A stretch of DNA of 64,000 nucleotides from Longimicrobiales bacterium (GTDB taxonomy: Bacteria > Gemmatimonadota > Gemmatimonadetes > Longimicrobiales > Gaopeijiaceae): contig JAQWPM010000022.1 of NCBI GenBank assembly GCA_029245345.1, positions 124,001-188,000 on the forward strand. The letters run 5' to 3'. The translations under genes were made by a program, and so were the position numbers. Shown one piece after another: positions 17,705 to 25,673 of this stretch. Under the pieces are notes generated by a model. It was not told where the DNA came from. It worked only from the letters and a program-made list of their open reading frames with translations, and searched no databases. Position 1 is the first letter of the stretch; every line of letters starts with the position of its first letter.

Positions 17705-17932
17705 ATGACTTACCCAGCACACATAAATACGAAGCGAGGACTCTGGTATATACCCAGCAAGTACCAATTTGAATCCAAGGCAGAAAAAGATGATCTAATG
17801 AGTATTACTAATCAAGTGATGCTTCTACGCTCTAAACGGCCAAGTCACCTTACTATGATTGAATTCACTCAGTCATGGAACAACGACACAATATTCACAT
17901 TAGTTGAAGACGGTAGAGCAAGAATGATCTGA
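17705..17932 (+). CDS. Small hypothetical protein in the low-GC patch
   Basis: An open frame of 75 codons beginning MTYPAHINTKRGLWYIPSKY and ending VEDGRARMI. It is not hydrophobic, has no signal peptide, and mixes basic and acidic residues. I recognise no family. An AAGAG about 11 bases upstream is a weak ribosome site. A palindrome lies 29 bases before the ATG. The frame is transcribed divergently from the coiled-coil gene. Its base composition (low GC) matches the patch and not the flanks. It may be a real accessory gene or a chance frame. Confidence 0.4.
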   Translation: MTYPAHINTKRGLWYIPSKYQFESKAEKDDLMSITNQVMLLRSKRPSHLTMIEFTQSWNNDTIFTLVEDGRARMI

Positions 17933-18231
17933 AAGAATGAACACACTTGGCTTTCATCATAACTTCATCCCATTTCTGTGTTATTGAAGGACCTGAATCA
18001 GGACCAAGTCAGCTATTGAAGTAGCTAGCTTATGAAAGGGGCCATGCAATCAGTTAGGGGATCCGGCATCATGTATGGAGTCTGTGAGGAGACGAGCAGA
18101 AATCAGACTAGAGATGGGCATCTGGAATCAATAAAGACTGGTGGCACCGTAAGGGTCATCGGTCCACGTTTAGATACATCAGTAAATGTCTGAACGCACT
18201 TATCGTGATGGTGGCTTAGTAAAGCAGGTCT
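17933..18231. other. Low-GC stretch without a convincing gene
   Basis: This 299-base interval continues the low-GC composition. One frame of 53 codons (18032-18193, plus strand, MKGAMQSVRGSGIMYGVCEE and on) is open but has no good ribosome site or recognisable domain. No tRNA, inverted terminal repeat, integrase fragment or direct-repeat att site was seen at the patch edges. Confidence 0.5.
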
Positions 18232-18642
18232 TTATTCTTCTTTTTTCTTCCAAAAGAACTCCAGTACCCGAACCTCCAGATTGAGCGTTCTCCTTTCAAC
18301 CAATTCATTCAAGGCGATCTTGAGGCCGATCGTTCCGCCCTCCCCCATCTTCCACAGGGACCGTCGGTCACCGGTTATGGATTCGGTGAACTCTCCGGCA
18401 GGAGCAGCGTGCTCGATTGCCTTCGCAGCGTCCGTGATCCTCCGCTCGGAAGCTCCGCCGATGTCCTGATACGTCAGAATCCGGCGGAGAACGTTTTCGG
18501 CGACATCACCATGCAGCTCCCAGACCTTCTCCGGCGTCCACGGATCCCACCGCTGGCAAGGGATGTCCACCCAAGACCGCACATCCTCGCCACGAATCGG
18601 ATAGGTCCGCCATCCTAGGTCGTACCGGAGGGCGCGGAGCAT
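18232..18642 (-). CDS. Hypothetical protein, possibly a truncated gene
   Basis: A 136-residue frame beginning MLRALRYDLGWRTYPIRGED and ending VLEFFWKKKEE. It has many Trp and charged residues, no signal peptide and no membrane helix. I recognise no family. In the same frame immediately upstream of the ATG, the codons read stop-Cys-Pro-Tyr-Cys-Lys-Ser-Met, so a CPYC motif sits between a TGA (18663-18661) and the first ATG. Either the true protein starts at 18642 and the motif is chance, or the gene has lost its 5' part. Base composition is intermediate between the low-GC patch and the chromosome. Confidence 0.5.
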   Translation of the reverse strand: MLRALRYDLGWRTYPIRGEDVRSWVDIPCQRWDPWTPEKVWELHGDVAENVLRRILTYQDIGGASERRITDAAKAIEHAAPAGEFTESITGDRRSLWKMGEGGTIGLKIALNELVERRTLNLEVRVLEFFWKKKEE

Positions 18643-18833
18643 ACTTTTGCAGTACGGGCATCACGCACGTGCCAGGCAGCCCAGCCGGAGGCGAGAGCCT
18701 CCATCCCCACGGCAACCCAGAGGTCGGCAGTCCCGACAGCTTTCGTGTCGAACTGGGTTAACGCGGGCTCGCTGATCCGTATGGTGGCGTCACGACCTGG
18801 ACGGGGACGGGACAATTAGGAAGTGACGCGGCG

Positions 18834-19340
18834 TTAGCTCCCCTCAGGAACGGCAGCGATACACTCCACTTCCACTCGCGCATCGAACGCGAGCCCGCGC
18901 ACGGACATCGCTGAGCGCGCGGGCGGATCGGATGGGAAATACTCGAGATACACCTCGTTGAACGGACCATAGTCGACCATGTCCGCCAAGAAGACAGTGC
19001 ATTTCACAACGTCTTCCCAGCCTACTCCTGCGGCTTCGAGACCCACATAGAGATTGTCCATAGCCAGTCGGGCTTCTGGGACGATGCCGCCCTCGATGAG
19101 CGTCGGAGGTAAGACGTTGGGCAAGGCGCCAATCGCGCCGGAGAGGAAGATGAGATTTCCGCTTCGGACCGCAGTGGAGAAAACCGGTAGCCGGGTCACT
19201 CCTTCGGGTTGAATGATCTCCTTCCGGGGCTTCGGGGCGGAAGCGGTTTCACTGTCCCGGTCGGCTCGCTCTTCCACAGTGCATCCTGCGGCGAGCAGTG
19301 CGAAAGCCATCATCCACGAAGTTGCATTCTTGAGCCGCAT
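18834..19340 (-). CDS. RidA-family (YjgF/UK114) lipoprotein
   Basis: A 168-residue protein with a lipoprotein signal (FALLAAGC, Cys at about residue 20) and a short linker. A RidA domain follows: FLSGAIGALP, the EARLAMDNLYVGLEAAGVGWEDVVKCTVFLADM core, PARSAMSVRGLAFDARVEVECIA. The conserved Arg of the PARS segment and the Glu of VEVECIA are kept, so deaminase activity on enamine/imine intermediates is plausible. Classical RidA is cytosolic, so anchoring in the envelope is noteworthy. Its ATG overlaps the stop of the amidohydrolase gene upstream (TGATG), suggesting that it clears a reactive imine made by that enzyme. Confidence 0.88.
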   Translation of the reverse strand: MRLKNATSWMMAFALLAAGCTVEERADRDSETASAPKPRKEIIQPEGVTRLPVFSTAVRSGNLIFLSGAIGALPNVLPPTLIEGGIVPEARLAMDNLYVGLEAAGVGWEDVVKCTVFLADMVDYGPFNEVYLEYFPSDPPARSAMSVRGLAFDARVEVECIAAVPEGS

Positions 19341-21061
19341 CAGTTCCCCCGTCGGTAACGGATCTCGCCACCTAGAATGGTCATGTCCACAAGAGCCCCG
19401 GCCATTTCTGACTCCGGCACCGTCATGATGTCTCGATCCAACACGGCGATGTCAGCGAGTTTGCCGACGGTGATCGAACCCTTGAGATCTTCCTCGAACG
19501 CCGCAAAGGCGTTGTTGATCGTGTAACTCCTCAACGCCTCCATTCGCGTCATCTTCTGGTCCGGGAAGAAGTCGTTCCCGTCTTTGTCCTGCCGGACCAC
19601 GGAAGCTGCGAGCGATGCCATCGGAGAAATGTCCTCGACGGGAACGTCGGTACCGTTGTTGATGACCACACCCGCGTCCATGAACGACCGCCACAGATAG
19701 GCCCCACTCTCAGCCCGTTCCGCCCCTAGGCGTGCGAACACCCACGGCGCATCCGAGGTCGCGTGGATGCCCTGCATCGAGGCGATCACGCCGAGATCGG
19801 CAAAGCGCTGAACGTCGGCGGGGTGCACATGCTGCGCGTGCTCGATGCGCCAACGTCGGTCGGGTGAGGCGGCAGTACCGAACGCGCCTTCATAGACGTC
19901 GAGCACGACACGATTCGCACGATCGCCAATGGCGTGTGTGTTGAGCTGCCACCCCTGTTCGAACGCGATCGCGGCCGTCTCGGCAATGTCATCCGGATCT
20001 TCAACCGTAAGGCCGATGGTTTCCAGATCCTCGTATTCGTCCAGCATCCACGCACCATGGGAACCGAGGGCTCCATCGATCTGACGCTTGATAGAACGCA
20101 CCGTCAGATGGTTGTCTCCGTAGCCGACCATGTAATAGTCACTGAGCCGAGCACGCATCGACTCGTTGCTCTCGTTCCGGACCATCAAGTAGAGGCGGAT
20201 CGGGAGCGCACCTTCGTCCGCCAAGCGCTTGAGAGCATCGATCGTCTCGAAGTTCGGACCGGCCGAGTGGAACGTCGTCACACCTTTAGACAACGCTTCT
20301 TCACCTGCGAGTTGGACGTACCGCACGAATTCGTCCCATTGCTCTTCTTCAGAGCGTTTGGCCTTGGCTTCCGCGATGACGTCAAAAACGAGCGCATCGG
20401 CGTTTTCGCGCAGGAGTCCCGTGGCCTCACCGTTGTTGCCTCGCACGATGGTGCCACCAATCGGGTCAGCGGTGTCTTCGTCGATGCCTGCCATGTCCAT
20501 GGCCATCAGGTTCGCGAACGCGGCGTGTCCACTCGCGTGCGAGAGCATGACCGGGTTCTCAGGAGACACTGCCGTCATCGAGCGATGGGTGGGCACGCCC
20601 TCGACCGATCCTGCCGGGGTCGATGCCCATTTCTCTTGGTGCCAGCCAGCCCCCTCGATCCAGGCGCCAGGAGGTGCTGACGCCACAGCTTCAGCAACAA
20701 TGTCCACCATGTCCTGCCAGCTGGTGGCAACAGTCAGGTCCAGGATGGTCTTCGATTCGCCTAGGCGCACGTAGTGGCCGTGACCTTCGATAAAGCTAGG
20801 GATCGCCAGGCGGCCCTCGAGATCCACCACCTCGGTGTCCTCACCGATCATGGCATCGATTTCCGAGCTCGTACCCACCGCGATGATACGGTCTCCGCTT
20901 ATCGCAACGGCCTCGGCCTCCGGGAGCGCATCGTCCACCGTGACGATCTTCCCGTTGGTCAGCACGAGGTCCACCCCGTCGCGAGAAGCCGTAGACGGGC
21001 CAGCACACGCCATCGTTCCGCAAACCAGCGCGACCATGGACCCACGGCCCATTCGTTTCAT
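19340..21061 (-). CDS. Lipoprotein amidohydrolase (YtcJ-like, amidohydrolase family 3)
   Basis: The 573-residue enzyme has a lipobox-like N-terminus (VCGTMACAG). Then come DLVLTNGKIVTVDD, the metal motif GHGH in IPSFIEGHGHYV, a central NTHAIGDRANRVVLD, EHAQHVHPADVQRF and the metal-binding Asp in NNGTDVPVEDISP. This is the YtcJ/NfdA subgroup, which includes N-substituted formamide deformylases and other amidases. The start at 21061 is preferred over one 13 codons upstream because it begins the basic part of the signal. It is coupled to the RidA lipoprotein. The 174-bp gap to the divergent M20 gene should contain promoters for both directions; I saw no consensus boxes. Confidence 0.87.
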   Translation of the reverse strand: MKRMGRGSMVALVCGTMACAGPSTASRDGVDLVLTNGKIVTVDDALPEAEAVAISGDRIIAVGTSSEIDAMIGEDTEVVDLEGRLAIPSFIEGHGHYVRLGESKTILDLTVATSWQDMVDIVAEAVASAPPGAWIEGAGWHQEKWASTPAGSVEGVPTHRSMTAVSPENPVMLSHASGHAAFANLMAMDMAGIDEDTADPIGGTIVRGNNGEATGLLRENADALVFDVIAEAKAKRSEEEQWDEFVRYVQLAGEEALSKGVTTFHSAGPNFETIDALKRLADEGALPIRLYLMVRNESNESMRARLSDYYMVGYGDNHLTVRSIKRQIDGALGSHGAWMLDEYEDLETIGLTVEDPDDIAETAAIAFEQGWQLNTHAIGDRANRVVLDVYEGAFGTAASPDRRWRIEHAQHVHPADVQRFADLGVIASMQGIHATSDAPWVFARLGAERAESGAYLWRSFMDAGVVINNGTDVPVEDISPMASLAASVVRQDKDGNDFFPDQKMTRMEALRSYTINNAFAAFEEDLKGSITVGKLADIAVLDRDIMTVPESEMAGALVDMTILGGEIRYRRGN

Positions 21062-21235
21062 CAAAGACACTCGTCGATCCTCGGACGTCGGGTTCACCAC
21101 AGCTTTCGAGCGGGCGCGTAACGTGGCCCAGCCTCCGGCGGTCCGCCATCCCAGAGGGGCGCCTCCACCCTCGCAATCGGCTCCCGCTTCGCCGTAGATT
21201 TAGTGCCTTCCTCACTTTCGTCGGAGACTCGACAC

Positions 21236-22684
21236 ATGCGTCGACTGACCCTTGCTGCCCTCGTCGCGTTCGCGGCTGCCCCCTTGGCTGCTCAAGACGC
21301 CAAACAACTCATCACGGATCACGTGATGTCCCACGCCTCCGAGTATGAAGATCTGGCAATGGAGATCTGGGATCTGGCCGAAGTGGGCTATCAGGAGCAT
21401 CGGAGTTCGCAACTCCTGCAGTCCCGTCTGGCCGAGGCGGGATTCGACGTCACCCCAGGTGTAGCCGACATCCCGACGGCATTCACGGCGAGTTACGGCT
21501 CCGGCGAGCCGGTGATCGCGATCCTGGCTGAATTCGACGCGCTGCCAGGCATCACCCAGGACCGGACAGCAGAACGCAACCCGATCGACACGAAGTCGGC
21601 TGGGCATGCCTGCGGCCACCACCTCTTCGGAACAGGATCCACCGCAGCGGCACTCGCCGTGCGTGATTTCCTCGAAAGGACAGGGCAGGAAGGCACGATT
21701 CGCCTCTACGGAACACCTGCGGAAGAAGGCGGCGGCGGGAAGATCTACATGGTGCGGGCAGGACTCTTCGATGACGTCGATATCGTGCTGCACTGGCACG
21801 CGGGCGACTACAACATGGCCGACGCTGTGTCCTCGCTCGCAAACATCTCGACCAAGTTCCGCTTCAGGGGCATCAGCGCCCACGCGGCAGGAGCTCCGGA
21901 ACGTGGACGCTCGGCGCTGGACGGTGTCGAGGCGATGAACCACATGGTCAACCTCATGCGCGAGCACGTCCCAGAGGCGACGCGGATGCACTACGTGACC
22001 ACCTACGGCGGCGCAGCCCCCAACGTGGTCCCCGATTTTACCGAGGTCTACCATTACGTCCGGCACCCTGACGCAGCCGTGGTGCGCGAACTCTTCGAGC
22101 GACTCGTTGACACAGCGGAAGGCGCGGCGCTCGGTACCGAGACCCAGATGGAGTACGAGATCATCAACGGGGTGTACAACCTGCTCCCGAACGTGACCCT
22201 CGCGCAGGTCATCCACGCGAACCTGACCACGGTGGGTGGCGTCGAGTACACCGACGAGGAGATGCGCTTCGCTGAAGTGATCAGGGAATCGCTCCCGGAA
22301 GACGCTAGGCCGATGTCAGCCGCGTCCGAAGTGAAGCCATTCGCTGCCCCGACGGGCGCGCGCCGAGGGGGAGGCTCCACAGACGTCGGTGATGTCAGTT
22401 GGGCAGTCCCGACCGCGGGACTGCGGGCAGCCACTTGGGTCCCCGGCACGTCCTCACACTCATGGCAGGCAGTCGCCGCCGGCGGCACATCCATTGGAAC
22501 GAAAGGCATGCTCGTCGCTGCCAAGACAATCGCCATGAGCGCTGTCGATCTCTTCATGAACCCGGACCTGATTCGACAGGCTCGAGCGGAGTTCGACGAG
22601 AAGCGGGGCCCGAACTACCAGCACATCTCGCTGGTGGGCGACCGGCCGCCACCACTGGACTACAGGGCCAACCCGGGGAACTAG
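21236..22684 (+). CDS. Secreted M20 family amidohydrolase (AbgB-like)
   Basis: A 482-residue metallohydrolase related to the p-aminobenzoyl-glutamate hydrolase subunit AbgB. The signal peptide is MRRLTLAALVAFAAAPLAAQ. Family motifs follow: WDLAEVGYQEHRSSQLL, ILAEFDALPGITQ, GHACGHHLFGTGS (metal ligands), GTPAEEGGGGKIYMVRAGLFDDVD with the catalytic Glu, LHWHAGD, and a late WVPGTSSHSWQAVA. Members hydrolyse N-acyl amino acids or aminobenzoyl-glutamate; AbgB itself is cytosolic, whereas this one is exported. It is transcribed together with the TctCBA transporter 56 bases downstream, which suggests that the transporter takes up the released carboxylate. Confidence 0.88.
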   Translation: MRRLTLAALVAFAAAPLAAQDAKQLITDHVMSHASEYEDLAMEIWDLAEVGYQEHRSSQLLQSRLAEAGFDVTPGVADIPTAFTASYGSGEPVIAILAEFDALPGITQDRTAERNPIDTKSAGHACGHHLFGTGSTAAALAVRDFLERTGQEGTIRLYGTPAEEGGGGKIYMVRAGLFDDVDIVLHWHAGDYNMADAVSSLANISTKFRFRGISAHAAGAPERGRSALDGVEAMNHMVNLMREHVPEATRMHYVTTYGGAAPNVVPDFTEVYHYVRHPDAAVVRELFERLVDTAEGAALGTETQMEYEIINGVYNLLPNVTLAQVIHANLTTVGGVEYTDEEMRFAEVIRESLPEDARPMSAASEVKPFAAPTGARRGGGSTDVGDVSWAVPTAGLRAATWVPGTSSHSWQAVAAGGTSIGTKGMLVAAKTIAMSAVDLFMNPDLIRQARAEFDEKRGPNYQHISLVGDRPPPLDYRANPGN

Positions 22685-22740
22685 GCGCAAACCGACCAAC
22701 CGACGGAGAGGCCGAAGGCGATGACTGGGCGCGTGAACGG

Positions 22741-23727
22741 ATGCTGACGGGCGTCCGGCGATCGGCCGGGGGGGCAACTCTCTTCGTATGTGCCACCTTT
22801 CTCGCGTGCTCCCCCATAGACAGCACCCGTGGATGGGAGTGTATCGCTCCCGCGAACGCGGGCGGCGGATGGGACATGACCTGCCGGTCCATCGCACGCG
22901 TCTTGAGAGATCTCGAGATCTCGCCCGGTGCAGTTAGGACGACGAACCTGCCGGGGGCGGGAGGAGGAGTCGCGTTCGCCCGGACGGTCGCGCAACGGAA
23001 TGAGGATACCGGCCTTCTGGTGGCGGCCTCGACCTCCACAGCTCTACTCTTGGCCCAGGGGCAATACGGCAGCCTGACAGCAGACGACGTGCGGTGGGTG
23101 GGAGCCCTCGGCGCCGAATACGGCATACTCGCGGTGGCCGCCGACTCACCATGGCGAACACTGAACGATCTTATCGCCGACCTGCGAGAGGACCCATCGT
23201 CGGTAGTTGTATCAGGCGGAAGTTCCGTGACGGGACAGGACCACATGAAGGTCCTCCTCCTGGCGCACCAAGCGGGCATCGATCCCCGGACCGTCCGGTA
23301 CGTACCCTTCGATGGAGGCGGCGAGGCGATGACCGCCCTGCTGGGTGGATTCGTTCATGTCTTCTCCGGTGAGGTGTCAGAGGTCGAGGGCCAGGTCGCC
23401 GCGGGCACGCTACGCGTACTCACCGTCATGTCGCCGGAACGGGTGGGCGGCGTTCTCGCGGACGTCCCGACCGCCATGGAGTCTGGACTGGACGTCACCT
23501 GGGTCACTTGGCGCGGCTACTACGTACCGGGCGGAATCAGTGATGAGGAATACCAGCGTTGGGTCGGAGTGCTGACCGATGTCGGGTTGTCTCAAGAATG
23601 GGAGGAGGCCCGTCGCACCGCCGGGATGAACCCCTACTTCTTAGTCGGAGAAACTTTCGAGGCGTTCGTGAACGTCCAAGTCGGGGAGTTCGAGGCGATG
23701 TCTCGAGAGATCGGACTCATCAAGTGA
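22741..23727 (+). CDS. tctC: Tripartite tricarboxylate transporter substrate-binding lipoprotein (TctC)
   Basis: A 328-residue periplasmic binding protein of the Bug/TctC family. A lipobox (ATFLACS) lies near residue 22. The mature start WECIAPANAGGGWDMTCRSIARVL is the classical TctC beginning, with the ligand-binding AGGGWD motif. Further marks are TTNLPGAGGGVAF and VRYVPFDGGGEAMTALLGG. It delivers carboxylates to the TctAB membrane proteins. I selected the ATG at 22741 because it begins a proper lipoprotein signal. TctB begins within its stop codon. The ligand is not predictable, but the flanking M20 hydrolases suggest an amide-derived acid. Confidence 0.92.
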   Translation: MLTGVRRSAGGATLFVCATFLACSPIDSTRGWECIAPANAGGGWDMTCRSIARVLRDLEISPGAVRTTNLPGAGGGVAFARTVAQRNEDTGLLVAASTSTALLLAQGQYGSLTADDVRWVGALGAEYGILAVAADSPWRTLNDLIADLREDPSSVVVSGGSSVTGQDHMKVLLLAHQAGIDPRTVRYVPFDGGGEAMTALLGGFVHVFSGEVSEVEGQVAAGTLRVLTVMSPERVGGVLADVPTAMESGLDVTWVTWRGYYVPGGISDEEYQRWVGVLTDVGLSQEWEEARRTAGMNPYFLVGETFEAFVNVQVGEFEAMSREIGLIK

Positions 23728-24188
23728 CGCAGATCCCGGAAGCGATGCCCAGGAAGAGCACTCGTGTCGCGGGGGCCGTGCTGGTAATCCTCGCGGCGGC
23801 GATCGGTCTCGAAGCCACGACGTTCAACGTCGCCTTCGTGACCGACGCGATCGGGCCCAAAGCGCTGCCCATGCTGGTGGCGCTAATCCTGGGGATTGCG
23901 GCCCTGCGCATGCTCATCGTCCCCGACAGCGACGTTTCCTGGCCGGCCCAGGGGCCAGCCTTGAGGATCGTCGGCGCAGGGGTCGCGTTCATCTTGTACG
24001 CAGGGCTTCTCCCCTGGATTGGCTTCTTCACATGCACGACGGCGGTCGTGTCGATCCTGTCCTTGCTCTACGACGGGCCCCCTAGAAAAAGCCTGCTCGC
24101 CGCCGCAGCCCTCTCCGGGATCTTGTGGCTGCTTTTCGTCGTGTTGTTAGGGCTGGCGCTCCCCATCGGTGAATTATGGATGCGCTGA
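23724..24188 (+). CDS. tctB: Tripartite tricarboxylate transporter small membrane subunit (TctB)
   Basis: The product of 154 residues has four hydrophobic segments (AVLVILAAAIGLEA, LPMLVALILGIAAL, GVAFILYAGLLPWIGFF, LLAAAALSGILWLLFVVLLGLAL), typical of the poorly conserved TctB/DUF1468 subunit. Two starts are possible. GTG at 23724 overlaps the tctC stop (GTGA), and ATG at 23745 begins MPRKSTRVAG. I used the former because coupled 4-base overlaps are common in this genome. Its stop lies 13 bases inside tctA. Together with TctC and TctA it makes a complete transporter. Confidence 0.88.
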   Translation: MTQIPEAMPRKSTRVAGAVLVILAAAIGLEATTFNVAFVTDAIGPKALPMLVALILGIAALRMLIVPDSDVSWPAQGPALRIVGAGVAFILYAGLLPWIGFFTCTTAVVSILSLLYDGPPRKSLLAAAALSGILWLLFVVLLGLALPIGELWMR

Positions 24189-25669
24189 GCCACCTGATCT
24201 CGGGCTTCGGGGTCGCTCTTCAACCGCTGAACTTGGCCCTCGCGTTCGTCGGGACCTTCGTGGGCACGTTCGTTGGGATGCTCCCTGGCATCGGGCCAAT
24301 AAACGCCATCGCGATTCTGGTCCCCGTTACCTACGCATTGGGGCTCCCACCTGCATCTGCGCTTATCCTGCTCGCCGGGATCTACTACGGCTCTCAATAC
24401 GGAAACTCGATCAGCACAATTCTGCTCAACGTGCCCGGCACGGCCTCGGCCGTCGTAACTGCGATCGACGGGCACGCCATGACGAAACAGGGACGGGGCG
24501 GTCCGGCCCTGGCGATGTCCGCAATCGCCTCGTTCGTCGGCGGCACGGTCTCGATCCTTGCGTTGGTCCTGTTTGCACCGATGCTCGCCACCTGGGCGAT
24601 CCGTTTCGGGCCGGCTGAGTACTTCGCCCTTATGGTCTTCGCGTTCTCGGCGCTTTCGAGCTTTGCAGGCGGGAGCTTGGTACGGGGCCTGGCATCCACC
24701 GGCTTCGGACTCTGGCTCGCCACGATCGGACTCGATCCCCAGAGCGCCATTCCACGCTACACCTTCGATTCCCTGCAGCTGCTCGATGGCATGGATTTCG
24801 TCGTCGTCACGATCGGCCTCTTCGCGATCAGCGAAGTCTTCCAGTTACTCGAGGAAACGGACCGAGGACAGGCAGCCTCAACCTCGTATGGCCGGGTGAT
24901 GATCAGCGCGAAGGAACTGGCCTCCTCCGGCTGGACGATGGCGCGCGGCAGCGTGATCGGATTTCTGGTCGGCGTACTTCCAGGTGCCGGTGGTACGATC
25001 GCGTCCTTCCTCGCCTACTCGACGGAGGAACGGATCTCGGGAAGCGATGGGGACTTCGGGAACGGCGACATCCGCGGCGTGGCCGCACCGGAAGCGGCCA
25101 ACAACGCAGCCGCCAACGGCGCCATGATCCCGTTGCTCACATTGGGGGTGCCGGGGAGCGGAACGACCGCCGTGCTCTTGGGTGCGCTGCTCGGTCTTGG
25201 GATCACGCCCGGCCCGCTCCTGATCACGGAAGAGCCAGAACTGTTTTGGGGGCTGGCCGCCTCCATGTACATCGGGAATCTCTTCCTTCTCCTGCTCAAC
25301 CTTCCGCTCGTGGGCGTTTTTGTGAAAGCGCTGACCGCCCCGAGGTGGTTCCTCGTCCCGAGTGTGGCTGCACTGGCCTTCGTGGCGGTCTACGCCGTCA
25401 ACGGCAGTAGCCTCGACCTCGTCATGATGACCGGATTCGGTGTGGTTGGATACTTGATGAGGAAGTTCGACTTTCCATTGGCCCCCGTAATCCTCGGGCT
25501 CGTTCTCGGGCCGATCATGGAGAAAAGCCTTCGGAGGGCAATGGCGCTCTCGGGCGGCGAATGGAACGTTTTGTTCGATTCTCCGATCGCCATCGCTTTG
25601 TGGGTGATGGCAATCCTCAGCCTGATCGCGCCGCTCGTGTTGAAGAGGAAGGACGTTCCCATAGGTTGA
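24176..25669 (+). CDS. tctA: Tripartite tricarboxylate transporter large membrane subunit (TctA)
   Basis: The 497-residue integral membrane protein has the TctA signature at residues 27-45 (GTFVGTFVGMLPGIGPINA) and the paired segment YYGSQYGNSISTILLNVPGTASAVVTAIDGHAMTK (shown here only in outline). A second GVLPGAGGTIASFLAY repeat is near 262-277, and a third (TLGVPGSGTTAVLLGALLGLGI) near 320. About 12 helices are expected. It is the channel-forming subunit driven by the ion gradient. Length and order tctC-tctB-tctA are normal. Four bases separate it from the next M20 gene, so all five genes from 21.2 to 27.0 kb are probably one operon. Confidence 0.93.
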   Translation: MDALSHLISGFGVALQPLNLALAFVGTFVGTFVGMLPGIGPINAIAILVPVTYALGLPPASALILLAGIYYGSQYGNSISTILLNVPGTASAVVTAIDGHAMTKQGRGGPALAMSAIASFVGGTVSILALVLFAPMLATWAIRFGPAEYFALMVFAFSALSSFAGGSLVRGLASTGFGLWLATIGLDPQSAIPRYTFDSLQLLDGMDFVVVTIGLFAISEVFQLLEETDRGQAASTSYGRVMISAKELASSGWTMARGSVIGFLVGVLPGAGGTIASFLAYSTEERISGSDGDFGNGDIRGVAAPEAANNAAANGAMIPLLTLGVPGSGTTAVLLGALLGLGITPGPLLITEEPELFWGLAASMYIGNLFLLLLNLPLVGVFVKALTAPRWFLVPSVAALAFVAVYAVNGSSLDLVMMTGFGVVGYLMRKFDFPLAPVILGLVLGPIMEKSLRRAMALSGGEWNVLFDSPIAIALWVMAILSLIAPLVLKRKDVPIG

Positions 25670-25673
25670 ACCC

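Noticed and set aside
17200-18640. Low-GC island as a prophage, integron or IS remnant
   Set aside because: No integrase, transposase, terminal inverted repeats, att-like direct repeats or tRNA gene was seen; only small unknown frames are present.
18232-18663. Glutaredoxin gene suggested by CPYC
   Set aside because: The motif is upstream of the first start codon, just after a TGA, and no thioredoxin-fold strand precedes it in any frame.
21212-22216. Long minus-strand open frame opposite the AbgB-like gene
   Set aside because: High GC codon bias opens the antisense frame; the sense gene has all M20 motifs.
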